A program made the translations under genes and the position numbers. Source: Ephydatia muelleri (Eukaryota > Porifera > Demospongiae > Spongillida > Spongillidae). From it: DNA of 64,000 nt. Location of the stretch: contig JABACO010000001.1 of assembly GCA_013339895.1 (NCBI GenBank), positions 29,683,847 to 29,747,846 on the forward strand, given 5' to 3'. This document shows, piece by piece, positions 1-12,118 of the stretch. Under the pieces are notes generated by a model. The model was not told where the DNA came from, did no database searches, and worked only from the letters and a program-made list of their open reading frames with translations. Position 1 is the stretch's first letter; each line of letters begins with the position of its first letter.

Positions 1-385
1 AAAAAATTCACCCTCACGAGTTCCGCGAGGTACCTCAGAAAAAATTTCACCCTCACGAGTTCCGCGAGGTACCTCATAAAAAATTTCACCCTCACGAGTT
101 CCGCGAGGTACCTCATAAAAAATTTCACCCTCACGAGTTCCGCGAGGTACCTCATAAAAAATTTCACCCTCACGAGTTCCGCGAGGTACCTCATAAAAAA
201 TTTCACCCTCACGAGTTCCGCGAGGTACCTCATAAAAAATTTCACCCTCACGAGTTCCGCGAGGTACCTCATAAAAAATTTCACCCTCACGAGTTCCGCG
301 AGGTACCTCATAAAAAATTTCACCCTCACGAGTTCCGCGAGGTACCTCATAAAAAATTTCACCCTCATGAGTTCCGCGAGGTAAT
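1..385. repeat. 39-bp minisatellite, about 10 copies
   Basis: Nearly identical 39-bp units (A6 TTTCACCCTCACGAG ... CCTCAT) run from the window edge to about 385, then decay into related sequence up to about 450. Each unit contains the perfect palindrome GAGGTACCTC. Copies differ at only a few positions, so the array is young or homogenised. It probably extends left of the window. Confidence 0.95.
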
Positions 386-450
386 TTTGGCACGATTAAC
401 GAGGTATGTCACGAAAAATTTCCCCCTCATAAAAAATTTCTATTTTTGGC

Positions 451-1890
451 ACGGATTCCGCACCATACGGAGGATTATTTGTATGCGCACGGGGTAATTC
501 GAGAGCAACGTCGCGCGCGAACGTGCAGTTTTGTACGTGACCGAGGAACCTACCGTGTACGCGCAATATAGAACTATCGTATGACGTAAGGAAAGTTAAA
601 TATACTAGTTAATACTATCATTATTTCTCAGGTTATTGATCACATAGTCAAAAAATTTAATGTTTCAAGTTTACAAATATGAAACATAGAAAGTTGATAA
701 GAGAACAAACCTGTTCGTAGAAAAGAAAGCATAACTGAAACAACACTTTTACCAAAAAATGGCCTTACCTCCCAGCAGTTGATGGTGACGTTGTAACATC
801 TGACTTCCACAACATAGGTCTTTCTTTAGAATAGTTCACTGCTGACAACCCGAATGCACGTAGAATACACCGCCATTTAAGCGAAAGGAAAAGGGTAACA
901 ATAACGAGGTGCTGTTACATCACGTACGTTTTAGCGCTCTTGTTCAGCCAGGATGTTTCAGGTAGATCAAGGAATCCAACATTTCTGCCATACTGCAGTA
1001 AAGAACACCATTATTCTGTTCCCGACATTACGCCTTGGAAGCAAACAAAGTGCCACACAAAAACACGTAATTGACAGCTTACCTCGCTGTGTAGCGTAGC
1101 CGGCCGTTCTTTCTAACCAACAACCTGCCTGAATTGCTTCGCAGAACGTTATCCCAATACACAATTTCCTGACAAGCAAAGCTTTCAATTCAAAAAGAGC
1201 GTATAGGCTAAAGGTAACTCACCTGGCTTTCGTTTGACGATTTTGGAATAAAATGGCACCTCTCTGACTTACAGTGGAAGATGTAGTGTTCCACAGCGGT
1301 CATACATCCTATCAAAAAAAAACATTCTGTGGAGCCATACATTCCGACGCGAGACGAAAATAATCATCACGTGATTCACGTGGCTGCTATAAAATGCATA
1401 CCGCATGCGTCGTCATGATGTTTTACTAATGACATGGCGATTGCAGACCTCGCCTGCTGAGAGCAGAGATAATACATCATCTCTGCTGAGAGCGTGAGGC
1501 ATTCTGAAATACATTTCCATAATGGGAGGTTGGAGTTGGAATCCTGAGCCTTTGTATAAACGATATGACAAGCGGCCATTCATAAATTACGTCACCTATA
1601 TGGACCCCTCTTATACTGATGTATGATGCTTCATGTATACATCGTCACACTGGCTGCTACCACACTGCATGCTGGGGACCCTTCGAAGTGACGTAATTTA
1701 TGGATGGCACCAAAGAAGACACCGAGATAATGAGGTACATTCTAGCGATAGATTGTTTGCGTGCCCCGCCTCTTTATACGATGCATATAATAAGTAACAT
1801 CACGCAGCAGAACATATAATATAGTCTCCAGGGCAAGCTGAAGCATAAACCATCGTCCAAGAAATATACAAAAATGCATTTCTTCATAAA
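451..1890. other. No gene recognised
   Basis: AT-rich intergenic-looking sequence. Short open frames on both strands lack domain similarity, splice context or compositional bias, and I do not support any of them as genes. Confidence 0.5.
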
Positions 1891-1995
1891 AAATAACCAA
1901 GGCATTCACTGACCGCTTTGGTCGCCTCAGCTAATAATGCTCGTACCATTCTGAGTAGTTCTTACACCTTGTGCAGCAGGTGGATGAACTTTGTG
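1890..1995 (+). mobile_element. Non-LTR retrotransposon 3' tail fragment
   Basis: This stretch matches 27,145-27,262 closely, sharing the words GACC(G/T)CTTTGGTCGCCTCAG, GCTCGT(A/G)CCATTCTGAGT and GGATGAACTTT. The better copy encodes the end of a reverse-transcriptase polypeptide (FGRL ... NARAILS). Only the last ~100 bp of the element is present here. Confidence 0.6.
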
Positions 1996-2130
1996 TGTAA
2001 TTGTGTGTGGTTATATACTTGTGTAGCACTGTACTCAGAACCAAGTCAACAATATGAAAAACTATTCATTAACATGACTCTGATAGGTGAAAAGATTCTT
2101 GATGCATTTCCAGTGAGTGCTGCATAGGTC

Positions 2131-2700
2131 ATTAGAAGACCAGTGGGGTGATGTCTCATACCAATGTGAAGCTTACTGGACAAACCTTGTGTCACGTACA
2201 ATGAAATGTAGTGATACTCACGTCAGTATGTATATCATTATTAGTGACAAACGACTCACCTGATAGCCACACCCTTCAGAATCACGTGACCATCAGAAGA
2301 CCATTAAGGTGATGTCTCATACCGATTTGAAGCTTACTGGACAAACCTTGTGTCACGCACAATGAAATGTAATGATACTACGTCAGTATGTATACCATTA
2401 TTAGTGACAAACGACTCACCTGAGATAGCCACACCCTTCAAAATCACGTTACCCTCAGAAGACCATTGAGGTGATGTCTCATACCAATGTGAAGCTTACT
2501 GGACAAACCTTGCGTCACATACAATGAAATGTACCATAGATTATTTAGACATCTATGAATGTGCTGAGTGATACACATTTCCGTGTGTATAACATTATTA
2601 GATCTAGAGACAAATTACTCACCGAAGATAGCCACACCCTTCCGAATCACATCACCCTAAGAAGACCACTGTGGTGAGGCCTCAGACCAATGTGAGTACA
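2131..2700 (-). repeat. Four-copy ~160-bp tandem repeat with exon-like units on the minus strand
   Basis: AGAAGACC anchors recur near 2134, 2295, 2457 and 2650, a period of about 161 bp with a longer last copy. On the minus strand three units end in a consensus 5' splice site (GGTGAGT near 2260, 2422 and 2624). They are preceded by a short open stretch reading roughly TSPQWSSEGNVILKGVAIS in the best copy (about 2422-2480). The other two carry an in-frame stop. This could be a decayed array of duplicated small exons. I do not recognise the domain. Confidence 0.5.
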
Positions 2701-3953
2701 TACAACTAGCTATAGCCTTGTCCTGACCCCTGAGCGACAACGAGTGCACATTGTTTTCGATTTCAGGCATTAGAAAACTAGCTTTTTTTAGACCTCACAT
2801 ACCTTAATTAAAAATTCGTGGGACCTGTTCTCTACTGCAGCTGTAGCCTCGGCGTGTTGTAAACTTAAAAGAGGTATTCGAATTCAAATTCAATCATATG
2901 TGAGGAGAGGGTTAAATGGCCTTTTAATGATATTCCCGTACAGGATTGGGCGGTGAAGTTTTAAAAATAATGGGACTACGTTAATCGTGAGTGCACGCTT
3001 TGTGATATGCACGGATGCATGACTGAATACGTAGTTTGTAATCACCCGCGTGCGGACGGCCGAATTGCTGTGTTAACGGAGACCAGAACACAGAAACGAT
3101 CGGCTATCTTCAGCTGTATCATAATCCACTTGGTAGACATTTTTGTTACGTTTAAGAACGGTGCGCGTTTGAAGACATTTCTCGTAGACTTACCAATTAA
3201 TTTTTAATGCGTAACGCGGGTATTCAATTTTTCAAGTCCAAAATTCCTAATTGCAGTTCCAACTGGGATTAAAATATTTAGCTGAGTTGCTGCTATCTTT
3301 GGTGGTTCATTAAGATTAGACACTCCAATGCTTTGAGCAATAGGGTTTGTCTTTTTATTTACTTATCCCACATCAGTGCCAACCGCTGAATTTATCCCTT
3401 GAATGCTAGTTTCTCCTGTTAATCCGTACAATAGAGCGCATCCAATCAAGGAAGATTCGTCATGAAGATCGAGGATTGCAGTCTCCCATATGACGATGAT
3501 GAAATCCCAAGTGTCCGTAAGCTCCGAACATATGACTCCACGAGGTCATATATACTGCACTATATAAAAACAGAATAGCTATAATTCCTACATCGAATAA
3601 ATATTGGGTTTGTCCGTTAGCATCGAAGTCGTAAAGTTGCTTTGATTTAATGGAAAGCAGTTCTGGATATCATCAGCCAGTATTGGGTAGTTATAGAATA
3701 CCACTTAAATTAATAAAAATGTACATGTATACACATATACATGTACTGTGAATGTTGGCCAAAGTGATCAACACTCAAAGTTCTTAAGGAGAGCGCAACC
3801 GCATGCACTAATATCCTATCAAATGTGCTATTTTGGTTAAGCGTTGCTTGCAAAAACGAAGGGGGACAACTTATCCTAAAGCGGACCGATAATCCTAGGA
3901 ATAATTGTCCTAGGGGGGACGACGTATCCTAGGCTACGTTGTCCGGCTGGACA

Positions 3954-3986
<33 letters not shown>

Positions 3987-4385
3987 AGGGTATCCTGCTA
4001 CACCGGCAATCGCTCCTTCGATGTTTATGATGGCAGAGATAGTATAGAGAGGGATTGGAAACTAATCACGTGAGCCATACATTCCGCGTGGACAATCCGA
4101 ACGTGAGAATCACACCTCGTAAAAGGTGTCGGGGGGGGGGGGGGGGGGGGGGGGGGGGAGGCTTTAAATTTTAGTAGCGAGCGCTGTAACCGTTCTTGGT
4201 AAGTTTGTGTTGGATTTTGAATATCTAGTATCACTACCTACCTTTTGATCGCTTAAAACATCTGGTGTCAGGAGTTTAATTCTTTTTTTTTTCTGCGAAA
4301 AAGAGACTTGCCGTGACCAAATTTTTGTGTACGACTGTTTTTTGTGCAGGTTACGTGCCATAAGGTTATTAATAACGTCTCGTTA
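2701..4385. other. No gene; short repeats and two long poly-G tracts
   Basis: 3130-3225 is an inverted, diverged copy of 13,817-13,930 (shared TTGAATACCCGCGT and GAAATGTCT). 3860-4000 has MITE-like repeated words (GGGGACAAC, TATCCTAGG, TTGTCC). Uninterrupted G runs of about 30 bp lie near 3953-3984 and 4129-4158. No coding gene is supported. Confidence 0.5.
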
Positions 4386-4389
4386 CTAC

Positions 4390-7300
4390 AAATGTGTTGT
4401 ACTAATCGACTGCAACAGTTTTATGGCCTGAAACAGATTGATGGCAATGTGGTAGTAACAGGGATACCCCCTGTTTGTCCGACAGTTGTACCGTCAAGAA
4501 AGAACGTATAGCATTTCTAAGGGGCCAGCTAAAACACAAACTGCTATCTAGTTGTAGTCGAAGATAACATTTTTATTGATATTTCCTATCACAGGACCGT
4601 TCTATGAGTCAGCCAAAGTTTCGCATGTGTTCAATTATGAACGCGAAAAGGAAAAAGGCGCAACTACGTAGCTTAGTTGTATCTGTTTCGCGGCACCTTG
4701 TGAACGCATCTGTAACTCCAGGCAATCTCACTATCTCTGTTGTCCCCAAGATTCAGCAGTTAGTTGTGTTGCTGCGTACCCAAAGATTAAAGGCGTCCTG
4801 GGTTGTTGCTGCTGAGGTGCCACTTACCCTTTGCAATCCTTCATGTACCACACCTACTGTTCTGATAACTATTTCCATTTTGGAAACGCTGAACTGGTCT
4901 GTTTCAGCACTGGGCACAGTCATCACAGTTGATTTGCTCCCACAGTTGTCCAAAATCAGTGCCACACTTTGTTCAGTGTATGCTGTGTATCAGCTCATTG
5001 AAATTCTGGATTCTTGCAAGATCTGTTTAGGAAATCCTGATGCTGAGACTTAGTACAACAGTGAAATAGTTTCTTATCAACACTGCATAGTTCTGAAGGT
5101 ATATTATTACCCTTGACTTGGTATGTTTTGTTACTATTTTACATATCACATGCAGGGACGCAGGTGGCAATCAGAGATGAAACTTCCATTCCTGGCGTAA
5201 TGACTATTAGGCATAGTAGTTGTCCCCTTCTATTTCCACATGATAGTCGAGCTGTGCGCTGCTCTAAGTGTTCAACCTATCGCTCTGTTTTGAAACTGCA
5301 ATGCTGGAAAGCTGAGCACAGCTGCACCAATGATGCTGGAACAATTACCCACGTCAATTGCAGGTATCTTTTTACCACTGCATGTACATGTGATGCATAT
5401 ACATATATCAGTATAATATAAGCTGATGATTTATTTTTTGTATAGATACATGAAGATCCCAGAGTTAATACAGAGGCTACAACAAGTGAACAGCTCCTAT
5501 CGCTCTATCCAAAAGCGTTTTAATCACTTGAAGGAAAAGATAGCAGCAGAAACAAAGTTGAAAGAGGTTTCACTGGATGAGGAATCTGAGGCTTATGTTC
5601 GTGAAGTTGCATCATCATCTGATGCTGTGGATTATTTGGCACAACTGCCACAAGATTCTTTCATGCATATCTTCTGGCAACAGCAGTTGAAAGCAGCCAG
5701 CAAATGCAAAGCAACCGGGAAGCGTTGGCATCCATTGTTTATTCGCTGGTGCTCGTATCTCAGACACAGGTAAAACGAGAATATACATTTGGTGTCCTAA
5801 TACGTATGTGTAGTAATGCTCATTTGATCTGTATTACAGATCAAGTGGAGCATATGAGGTATTGCGAGAGTCTGGCATACAGCTACCATCGCAGCAGACC
5901 TTACTGGACAACACACACTATGTTCAGGCTGATGTGGGTTTTTCCAGTGATGTGGATGCCATGCTTATGGATGCTGTGAAAGTGGGAAGCTGTGCAGAAA
6001 GAGAATGGTGTGTCATTCTAATGATGGATGAGATGCACATCAAGGACACTGGGAGATTCATTGGCTATACAAATCTTGGCAATGTTACTGACAAGCTGTC
6101 AGAGTTTGAAAGATTTGTAGAGGAGAGACATGGACAGACCTCCCCCCCCTCTGGCAAAAAGCATAATGGTTTTCATGGTTCGGGGTCTATTCACCAAGCT
6201 CCAATTTCCCTATGCTCAGTTTCCAGTAATGTCTGTCTCTGGAGATCAATTGTACGAACCATTTTGGGAGGCAATTGGACGTTTGGAAAACTGTGGGTTA
6301 AAGGTACGCTGTTTCATATTAACTTGAAATTTTACCATCATATACTTTAGGTTCTTGCTGTTACCATGGATGGTGCATCTTCTAACCGGAGACTGATAAA
6401 GTTACACCAGCAAAGATCTGACATAGTTTACAAAGTTACAAATCCTTATACTCTGAGGATAGAAGGTCTCTATATTTTGAGTCTGACCCTCCCCACTTGC
6501 TCAAGACTATTAGAAATTGTTGGAGCAACCGGTTGCTGTGGGTACGTACCTATAGAAGTTTACTATCTGCATATGTACATGTATTCTGTCTTGTAGAAAA
6601 ATGGGAAATACATTCTTTGGGAACATCTGAAAAGGTTATATGATGCTGATACGGCATTACACACACGTTTGGTACCCAAGTTGAAGTACGAACACCTCAA
6701 TCTAACAGCATTTTCAAAAATGCGGGTTGATTTAGCTGCACAGGTTAGTTGTGTATGTTCAAGCAATGCTAAATACATGATGTACTGATAGGTATTGAGT
6801 GAAACAGTCTCTAGTGCTATTTTGTTTATTTGTGGGGATGAGGCATCTGAGACTGCGCACTTTGTGGAAATGATAGACAAGTTCTTCGATGCTCTGAATG
6901 TAAAAAAACTACACCGATGGTTGCCGCAGTATGAAATCATTTAAGTTGCCATATAGGTCTAAGTCAGATATGCGTATCAAGGTAATGCTGGTTGTTTTAT
7001 TTTGCGTGTTTCAATAGCAATCCTGTGTCTTTACCAGTGGCTGGAGACAGAATTTTTGGGATATCTTGATGAATGGAAAAGCTGTGTTGAGCAACGACCT
7101 GGTTTCAGCAAGAATCAGAAAAGTCGAATACTGCTGAGTGATGGATGAGACACATAATGGTTTACACATCACTTATACGTTTACAACCCTATAAACGTAA
7201 CTTTATATGCTTTCTATTTACCAAAACATATGTAGGCAGATCCTTTGTGGAACTGGTGCAGTATGTGTTTGACATTCCAGGTGTGGACTCATTTTTGAGC

Positions 7301-8550
7301 CAATGCCTTTGTCAGGATCCATTGGAGAGGTTTTATGGGTGCCAGCGACAGAGAGGAAGAGTTCACGATAACCCCAAGGCAGCTGATTTTATCAAAAATA
7401 CACAAGCAATTCGAGTCATAGGGTCACTTCCTCATCCAGACAAGGGGAACTAGTTGTGGTGATGTAGATGTGTTTCACTCTGAACCGTTGAAGAAACGTC
7501 GTAGTTCTGGCAAACAAGAACCAGCTGTATCTGCAAATGCACCTGCTGCTGAAGATGGTAGGACATGTACAGATTTTATTTGTTAATTTATATAATAATT
7601 ATTTGTAGGAAATGAAATGTCTGATTTCACCCTGCTTACTGCTGTTCAGGATATCATGTCTGACAGTATGTTTACTGTCCAATCAGCACAGGCCAGTCTC
7701 ACCACTCAAGTGGCAAGGACATTGCTCACTTGGATTCCAATCAATGTGGAAGCTCCTAGATTATTTGACACACCATCAATAACATCTGGCCGAAAAAAAA
7801 AATTCGTGTCAAGAGTAGGGCAAAAATGTGGTCACCATATCATTCACTAAGGACATCTGATGAGTATCAACAGATGTGGGAAATGTTTCTTTTAAACAGT
7901 GTCAAGGCACCTATATTTTGCCCTATGTTTTGCCAGTATATGGGTCATCATCTTTTTCGCCACCTTGTGTTATCACAAACATCTGTCCAGAGGTGTACTA
8001 GTCAACTCTTGACCACTGAGTTGACATATGAGGAGATGAATGGGCTTCGTTATGCAGCTGGGTATGTTCCAAGGGCATTAAGATATCACGTTCAAAGGAT
8101 TCAAACAGGACTGATATCCTAAAATGCTTACGTGATCTCTCGTCGGATGGATCTGAACCAGATAATTCATCATCTGACTGGATTAACATGGTTAATCGTG
8201 GGGCCTCATGTGCATAAACAATATTACCTTTGAACTGTTTCTTGCTATGGAATACGAGTTGCGGAACCACATTGGTGCAGAAAACATCTGTAAAGAAGCT
8301 GCGTCACATATCAAAACTAGTGAAGATGTTCTTTTTTTGTGGGACATAATTTCTACCAATTGGGAAAAAAATGTTGCATCCCTTTTGTTGAACCAAATGG
8401 TACAGTTATGGATAAAAATCTGAGGATTCTCCTATGCTAGTGCCTGGGTTGATATGTACAAAGTGACTCACAAAAAAAACAAAACAGAAGTCAAAAGGAC
8501 TACGGAAGGAATTACAGACTCAATGACTACAAAGTACTTAGTTTTGTTCT
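4390..8550 (+). pseudogene. P-element / THAP9-like transposase, multi-exon, decayed
   Basis: The conserved blocks of P-type transposases occur in order: a CxxC block (VRCSKCSTYR, about 5255); RWHPLFIRWCSYLRHR then SSGAYEVLRESG across a 70-bp intron; MDEMHIK near 6030; FMVRGLFTKLQFPYAQFP near 6170; VLAVTMDGASSNRRLIKLH near 6352; DPPHLLKTIRNCW near 6490; and DPLERFYGCQRQRGR near 7318. Clean introns include 5364-5445, 5770-5839, 6304-6350, 6542-6596 and 6744-6791. The C-terminal LTYEEMNGLRYAAGYVPRAL block (about 8010) is typical of invertebrate relatives. There are at least six interruptions: in-frame stops near 5051, 6942, 7145 and 8424, and frame changes near 6145 (C run), 6450, 7795 (A run) and 8215. 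No terminal repeats were found. The family call is firm; the 5' exon (4390-4506) is tentative. Confidence 0.75.
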
Positions 8551-9478
8551 CTGTGTACCATTTTGTGTATTTGTGTTTAATAGACATTTTGCAAATCAGG
8601 CACCATAAAAATCACTCACTGCCTCTGGAAGCCATAGTGTGTATTCCTAGGATTGTCCGTGTTGATTGGTGTTGATTAATGAGTGTCCAATCCCTTTCTA
8701 TACTATCTCTGATGATGGCGAGGTCGATTCTTTCCTTGAACACATCTAATTCTTCGATTTCGCCTGTGAGTTCCCTTTCTTCAGTCGTTGCGTCCAGGAT
8801 CTCAAGAGTCTAATTTCTTTAAGACTTCGCGCTTCTCTTTCAGCATTTCAAGATGCTTGGAGAGGTTAATTGATTTGCGAAGAATCAAACATTCCGCTCA
8901 CTTGGGCAATAATTCGAGTTACGGATATCCTTTGTATACGTTTCTTTCGAAAGAGCTCTTCCATTTTTGGTTTCTAGTCCACGAATTCTCACTTCCAGAT
9001 TTCCACGTCTCGAAGGACCATGTACAAAACTCCTTTCTAGTAACCCAGCGAAATAAATCTTGGACACGATCTTTGCCAAGATCATGCTCAAGATCAAGAT
9101 GGCAAGATTTTGGCGGAAAAATTCTTGGCATCTTGCCCCTAGAAGTTGGCCACGATCTTGCCTCCTTTCCCCTACATTTAGACACGATTTTACCCTAAGA
9201 TCTAACCAACTATTTGATCCTGCCTCCTTGACACAAAAAAGAAAACATTTAAAACATACAGTATATCACTGTTTTCCCTTTGTCTCTGCACTTCTGATTG
9301 CAGGATTCTCGTATGCTGGTTGCTTATTCCTTTTAAAAATTCCTTTTGTCCAAATTTATTTCTTAAGGAATTTGTGAAATGATATGCAGGTAACACAAAT
9401 GGGTAAAATATCTGGCGAGGTAGGGCATCAAAACAATACCCTCAAGTAGCTGCATCCTTTTTGGGGACAACAGTGGCT
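8551..9478. other. No gene recognised
   Basis: 8690-9190 is compositionally mixed, with a cluster of AAGATC/GATCTT words between 9055 and 9205 (CACGATCTTTGCC, CACGATCTTGCC). Open frames here overlap on both strands because of this reiteration. No gene is supported. Confidence 0.4.
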
Positions 9479-9960
9479 TCAAACATGCTTTGATTTTCCC
9501 ATCGGGACAAACGAGGATGTTTTCAGCTCATCCTCAGTGTAAAGAGCATCCAGTAGGCTAATAGCATATTTATTGATATCAGGCCCTCGCAGATTCAATA
9601 AATTGACACCACTTTCCTATGTCAATATTCGTGTGAATTTGTATACATTAATTTTTTACAGCTATTACTTACAGTCAAACAGCAGTACTCTGGTGAGTGA
9701 CTTGAGCCAGATGGACCTGCTGGTTGCGCTTTAGGCAGAATCTCCTTGGGAGCAGGGCTACCTGGGTGTTGTTGATTACACTGATTTCTGTACATCACAG
9801 GCCAGTGCGGGTCCTCCAATTCCTACACAAATGTACCTAGTATTGTATCTTCACCCACAAGAGCTACATATACCTTTATTAGGCTAGTGTTTGCGATGAG
9901 TGTGCTAAAAAACCTTCCACTGCAACCGGTATACGTCTCAGCTCATTATTACATCCCTAC
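9479..9960 (-). pseudogene. BEN-domain-like gene, three minus-strand exons
   Basis: Three minus-strand exons are visible. The first (about 9940-9877) reads GCSGRFFSTLIANTSLIK and ends at AAG|GTATAT. The second is 9822-9673 (ELEDPHWPVMYRNQ ... SPEYCCLT), flanked by TTTGTGTAG and GTAAGTAA. The third is 9616-9479, beginning after GACATAG with ESGVNLLNLRGPDINKYA and continuing SLLDALYTEDEL, which resembles the helical core of BEN domains (GPD..KYA..LLDALF). BEN domains act in DNA binding and protein contacts. The third exon stops at 9479, where a likely frame shift separates it from a downstream open stretch reading ATVVPKKDAAT. No start exon was found, so this may be a fragment. The BEN assignment rests on motif recall. 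Confidence 0.5.
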
Positions 9961-10585
9961 AAGTAAAAATAAACATGGTAACTGAAGTCATTGTATACCC
10001 GTATTTGAATTAATTACTGCATGAAAAGACGACAATATAATACATATACGAGACACGTTGCGGCACTCGTAACATCGTTTCTTTTTCTAACACTTCCAAT
10101 TGCATAATGGTTACATAACATTACACAATAATGATAACGTCTCGCACACTAGTGCTGAGCTACGATTAATGTTGCGATTGCTTTAAATGAAGTACGGATA
10201 TACCGTGCTTATGTAACGTAAATATTACTTTGTGTTTGTAATGTATGTGTGTGTTTGTGTGTGTGTGTATGTGCTGGCGTATGTCATTCTATCCTAGTGA
10301 GTGCTAATATAAAGCAACTAATCCCTCCCTCACTGAGGTGTTTGATTGTTGTGGTCACACGATTACTTTATATGTGACTGTGTGTGTGTGTGTACATGCT
10401 GTGAGCATGTGCTTATGTTATTATCCTACTGAGTGCTAAAACTAATAATCCCTCCCTCACTAAGGTGTTTGATAGTCGTGGTCACACCATATTGAAGGAT
10501 TACTTTATATGTGACTGTGTGTGTGTGTGGGGGGTGTTGTGTGTGTGTGCTGATGATATGTTCATTTTTCTTGTATTTGGTACTG
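9961..10585. repeat. ~127-bp tandem duplication with TG tracts; no gene
   Basis: The block containing CCCTCCCTCACT(G/A)AGGTG, GTGGTCACAC and TTACTTTATATGTGACTG, followed by a TG tract, occurs twice (about 10,240-10,390 and 10,415-10,530). This is simple local duplication in non-coding DNA. Confidence 0.7.
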
Positions 10586-11145
10586 TATACTGCCGGATGT
10601 CCCACACTTATAAGAAGTGATTGTGTGACAGAGAATGTGTCTATTGCCACATGCCAAATGGCTTTTAGACATGGCCATAATGACCGCAGTAGCTTCATCT
10701 TTGTAAGCTCCATCAGAAACACTGTAAACATCATCTGCTTCGTTACATCCATCTTTTACCACGGTTCTTCATGTAGCGAATTGAGAGCTGGTGGTCAAGG
10801 CTGAGAATTTTTAGAAGTGACTGGTTGATCTATTTAAGGTGTGTTCCATATGTACATGTTTTTTTAATGTGTCTGAAATGTGTGTTTCTACTCAGACACT
10901 TATCGCAGATGGATTGTACATAATCCACTTCGGTATGCTCTTGCTATTCCTGACCAAACTACTCAAATGTGACAAACAAACAGACATGTAGCTGCCTATA
11001 CGTTTGCACTTCTGTTGCGAAAGGAACATTGCAAATTTAAGAACAGATGGAATCTTCACAGAATTCAATGGAACAGATTTGCTGTGTGTCCTTGTGATGT
11101 ACCTAATGACGTGTACTATCTCAGGAGTCAGTTAAGTATGCTGCA
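10586..11145 (+). pseudogene. Integrase-core (rve-like) transposase-type gene, broken
   Basis: A plus-strand frame reads CPTLIRSDCVTENVSIA ... MAFRHGHNDRSSF, then crosses a probable 53-bp intron (GTAAAC to GTAG, about 10,723-10,775) into RIESWWSRLRIFRSDWL. Near 11,035 another stretch reads RWNLHRIQ ... CDVPNDVYYL. These match the order of motifs in multi-copy invertebrate proteins with an integrase core (R.D.GTEN, RIE.WWS.LR, WN.HRIR, G.P..LYYLP). The N-terminal helical part is not found in the same orientation. The copy is broken, with at least two interruptions. It is probably a mobile-element gene rather than a host gene. Confidence 0.55.
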
Positions 11146-12118
11146 TTATAAGCTGCTAGTTTTATAACATACATTTTTATCAGGCAATAACTATAGCAAA
11201 TCTATTGATGTACATGTACATCTCCTTGCACACTGCATTCGGAAATACACAGACAATACGCCACCGTTTAATCCATCTGAATTTCAAGTGTTAGCAGATT
11301 ATATTTTGTCACTCATTGATTTTTCACAGGATCAAATTACAGCTGTAAATTGCACATTTGTGTACTCTGACCTAGCTTTTGTTTTGTTAAATGTAATATA
11401 AATTTCAGATTATATGTTCCACATGCAAATCACACATGTGCACAGACAGATATTGATTACTTGTCTAATTAAGTTAATACTTGGATTGCTGTTGGTTGCT
11501 CAGCAGGCTGTAGCCGTGCACATTGTTCACGGTATGTCTCCGGAACATCCAAGGTTGTGGGTGGTTGAGGGGCTACCATGTAGGTGCCACCACCTTGGCT
11601 ATAATCTAGATCTAGAGGAATGACGAGAGTGTCAAGGATCATTTGTACCTTACCCATACATGGGCACCTTTTAATGGTACTGTATATCCGTACTTCATTT
11701 GAAGCAATCGCCACATTGACCGGTACCCGAGGCAGCAGTTGGAGGTTTGCAGCTCATTCTATGGCTCACCAATGTGGAGACGTCACACCACTGTACATGT
11801 ATATTCGTAGCTCAGCACTCAGTACCTTTATGACCTGATGCACTACTGTACATGTAGGGCGTGTTTCTACAACATTGCGCCGTTTTAGTCCCAGTGCAGC
11901 GAGCCTTTTCTTACGCCATGTTAGCCTGAAGGATATAAAGTGATGCTGTTAGTTGACTGGTAGTGTGCATGCTAATAAAACGCTTACCCAACAACCACCT
12001 GCCGCATCAGCCGCAGATACATGTACGCGAGTATGACCAGGATTGTCTTCTGCTGCCTCCAGTATCGCACTATTAGTCCTGTGCGTGTACATGTATTGGA
12101 GATTAAATTGCCATTATT
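11146..12118. other. No complete gene; one helical fragment on the minus strand
   Basis: On the minus strand near 11,935-11,870 a short frame reads TWRKKRLAALGLKRRNV, resembling the helix-turn-helix region found in front of integrase-core genes. It lies opposite in strand to the core at 10.6-11.1 kb, so the two are probably separate fragments. On the plus strand 11,210-11,330 has an open stretch (NPSEFQVLADYILSLIDFS) of unknown identity. Confidence 0.35.

Noticed and set aside
1-385. Regularly spaced repeats resembling a CRISPR array
   Set aside because: Units are contiguous with no unique spacers, and the surrounding genome is clearly eukaryotic.
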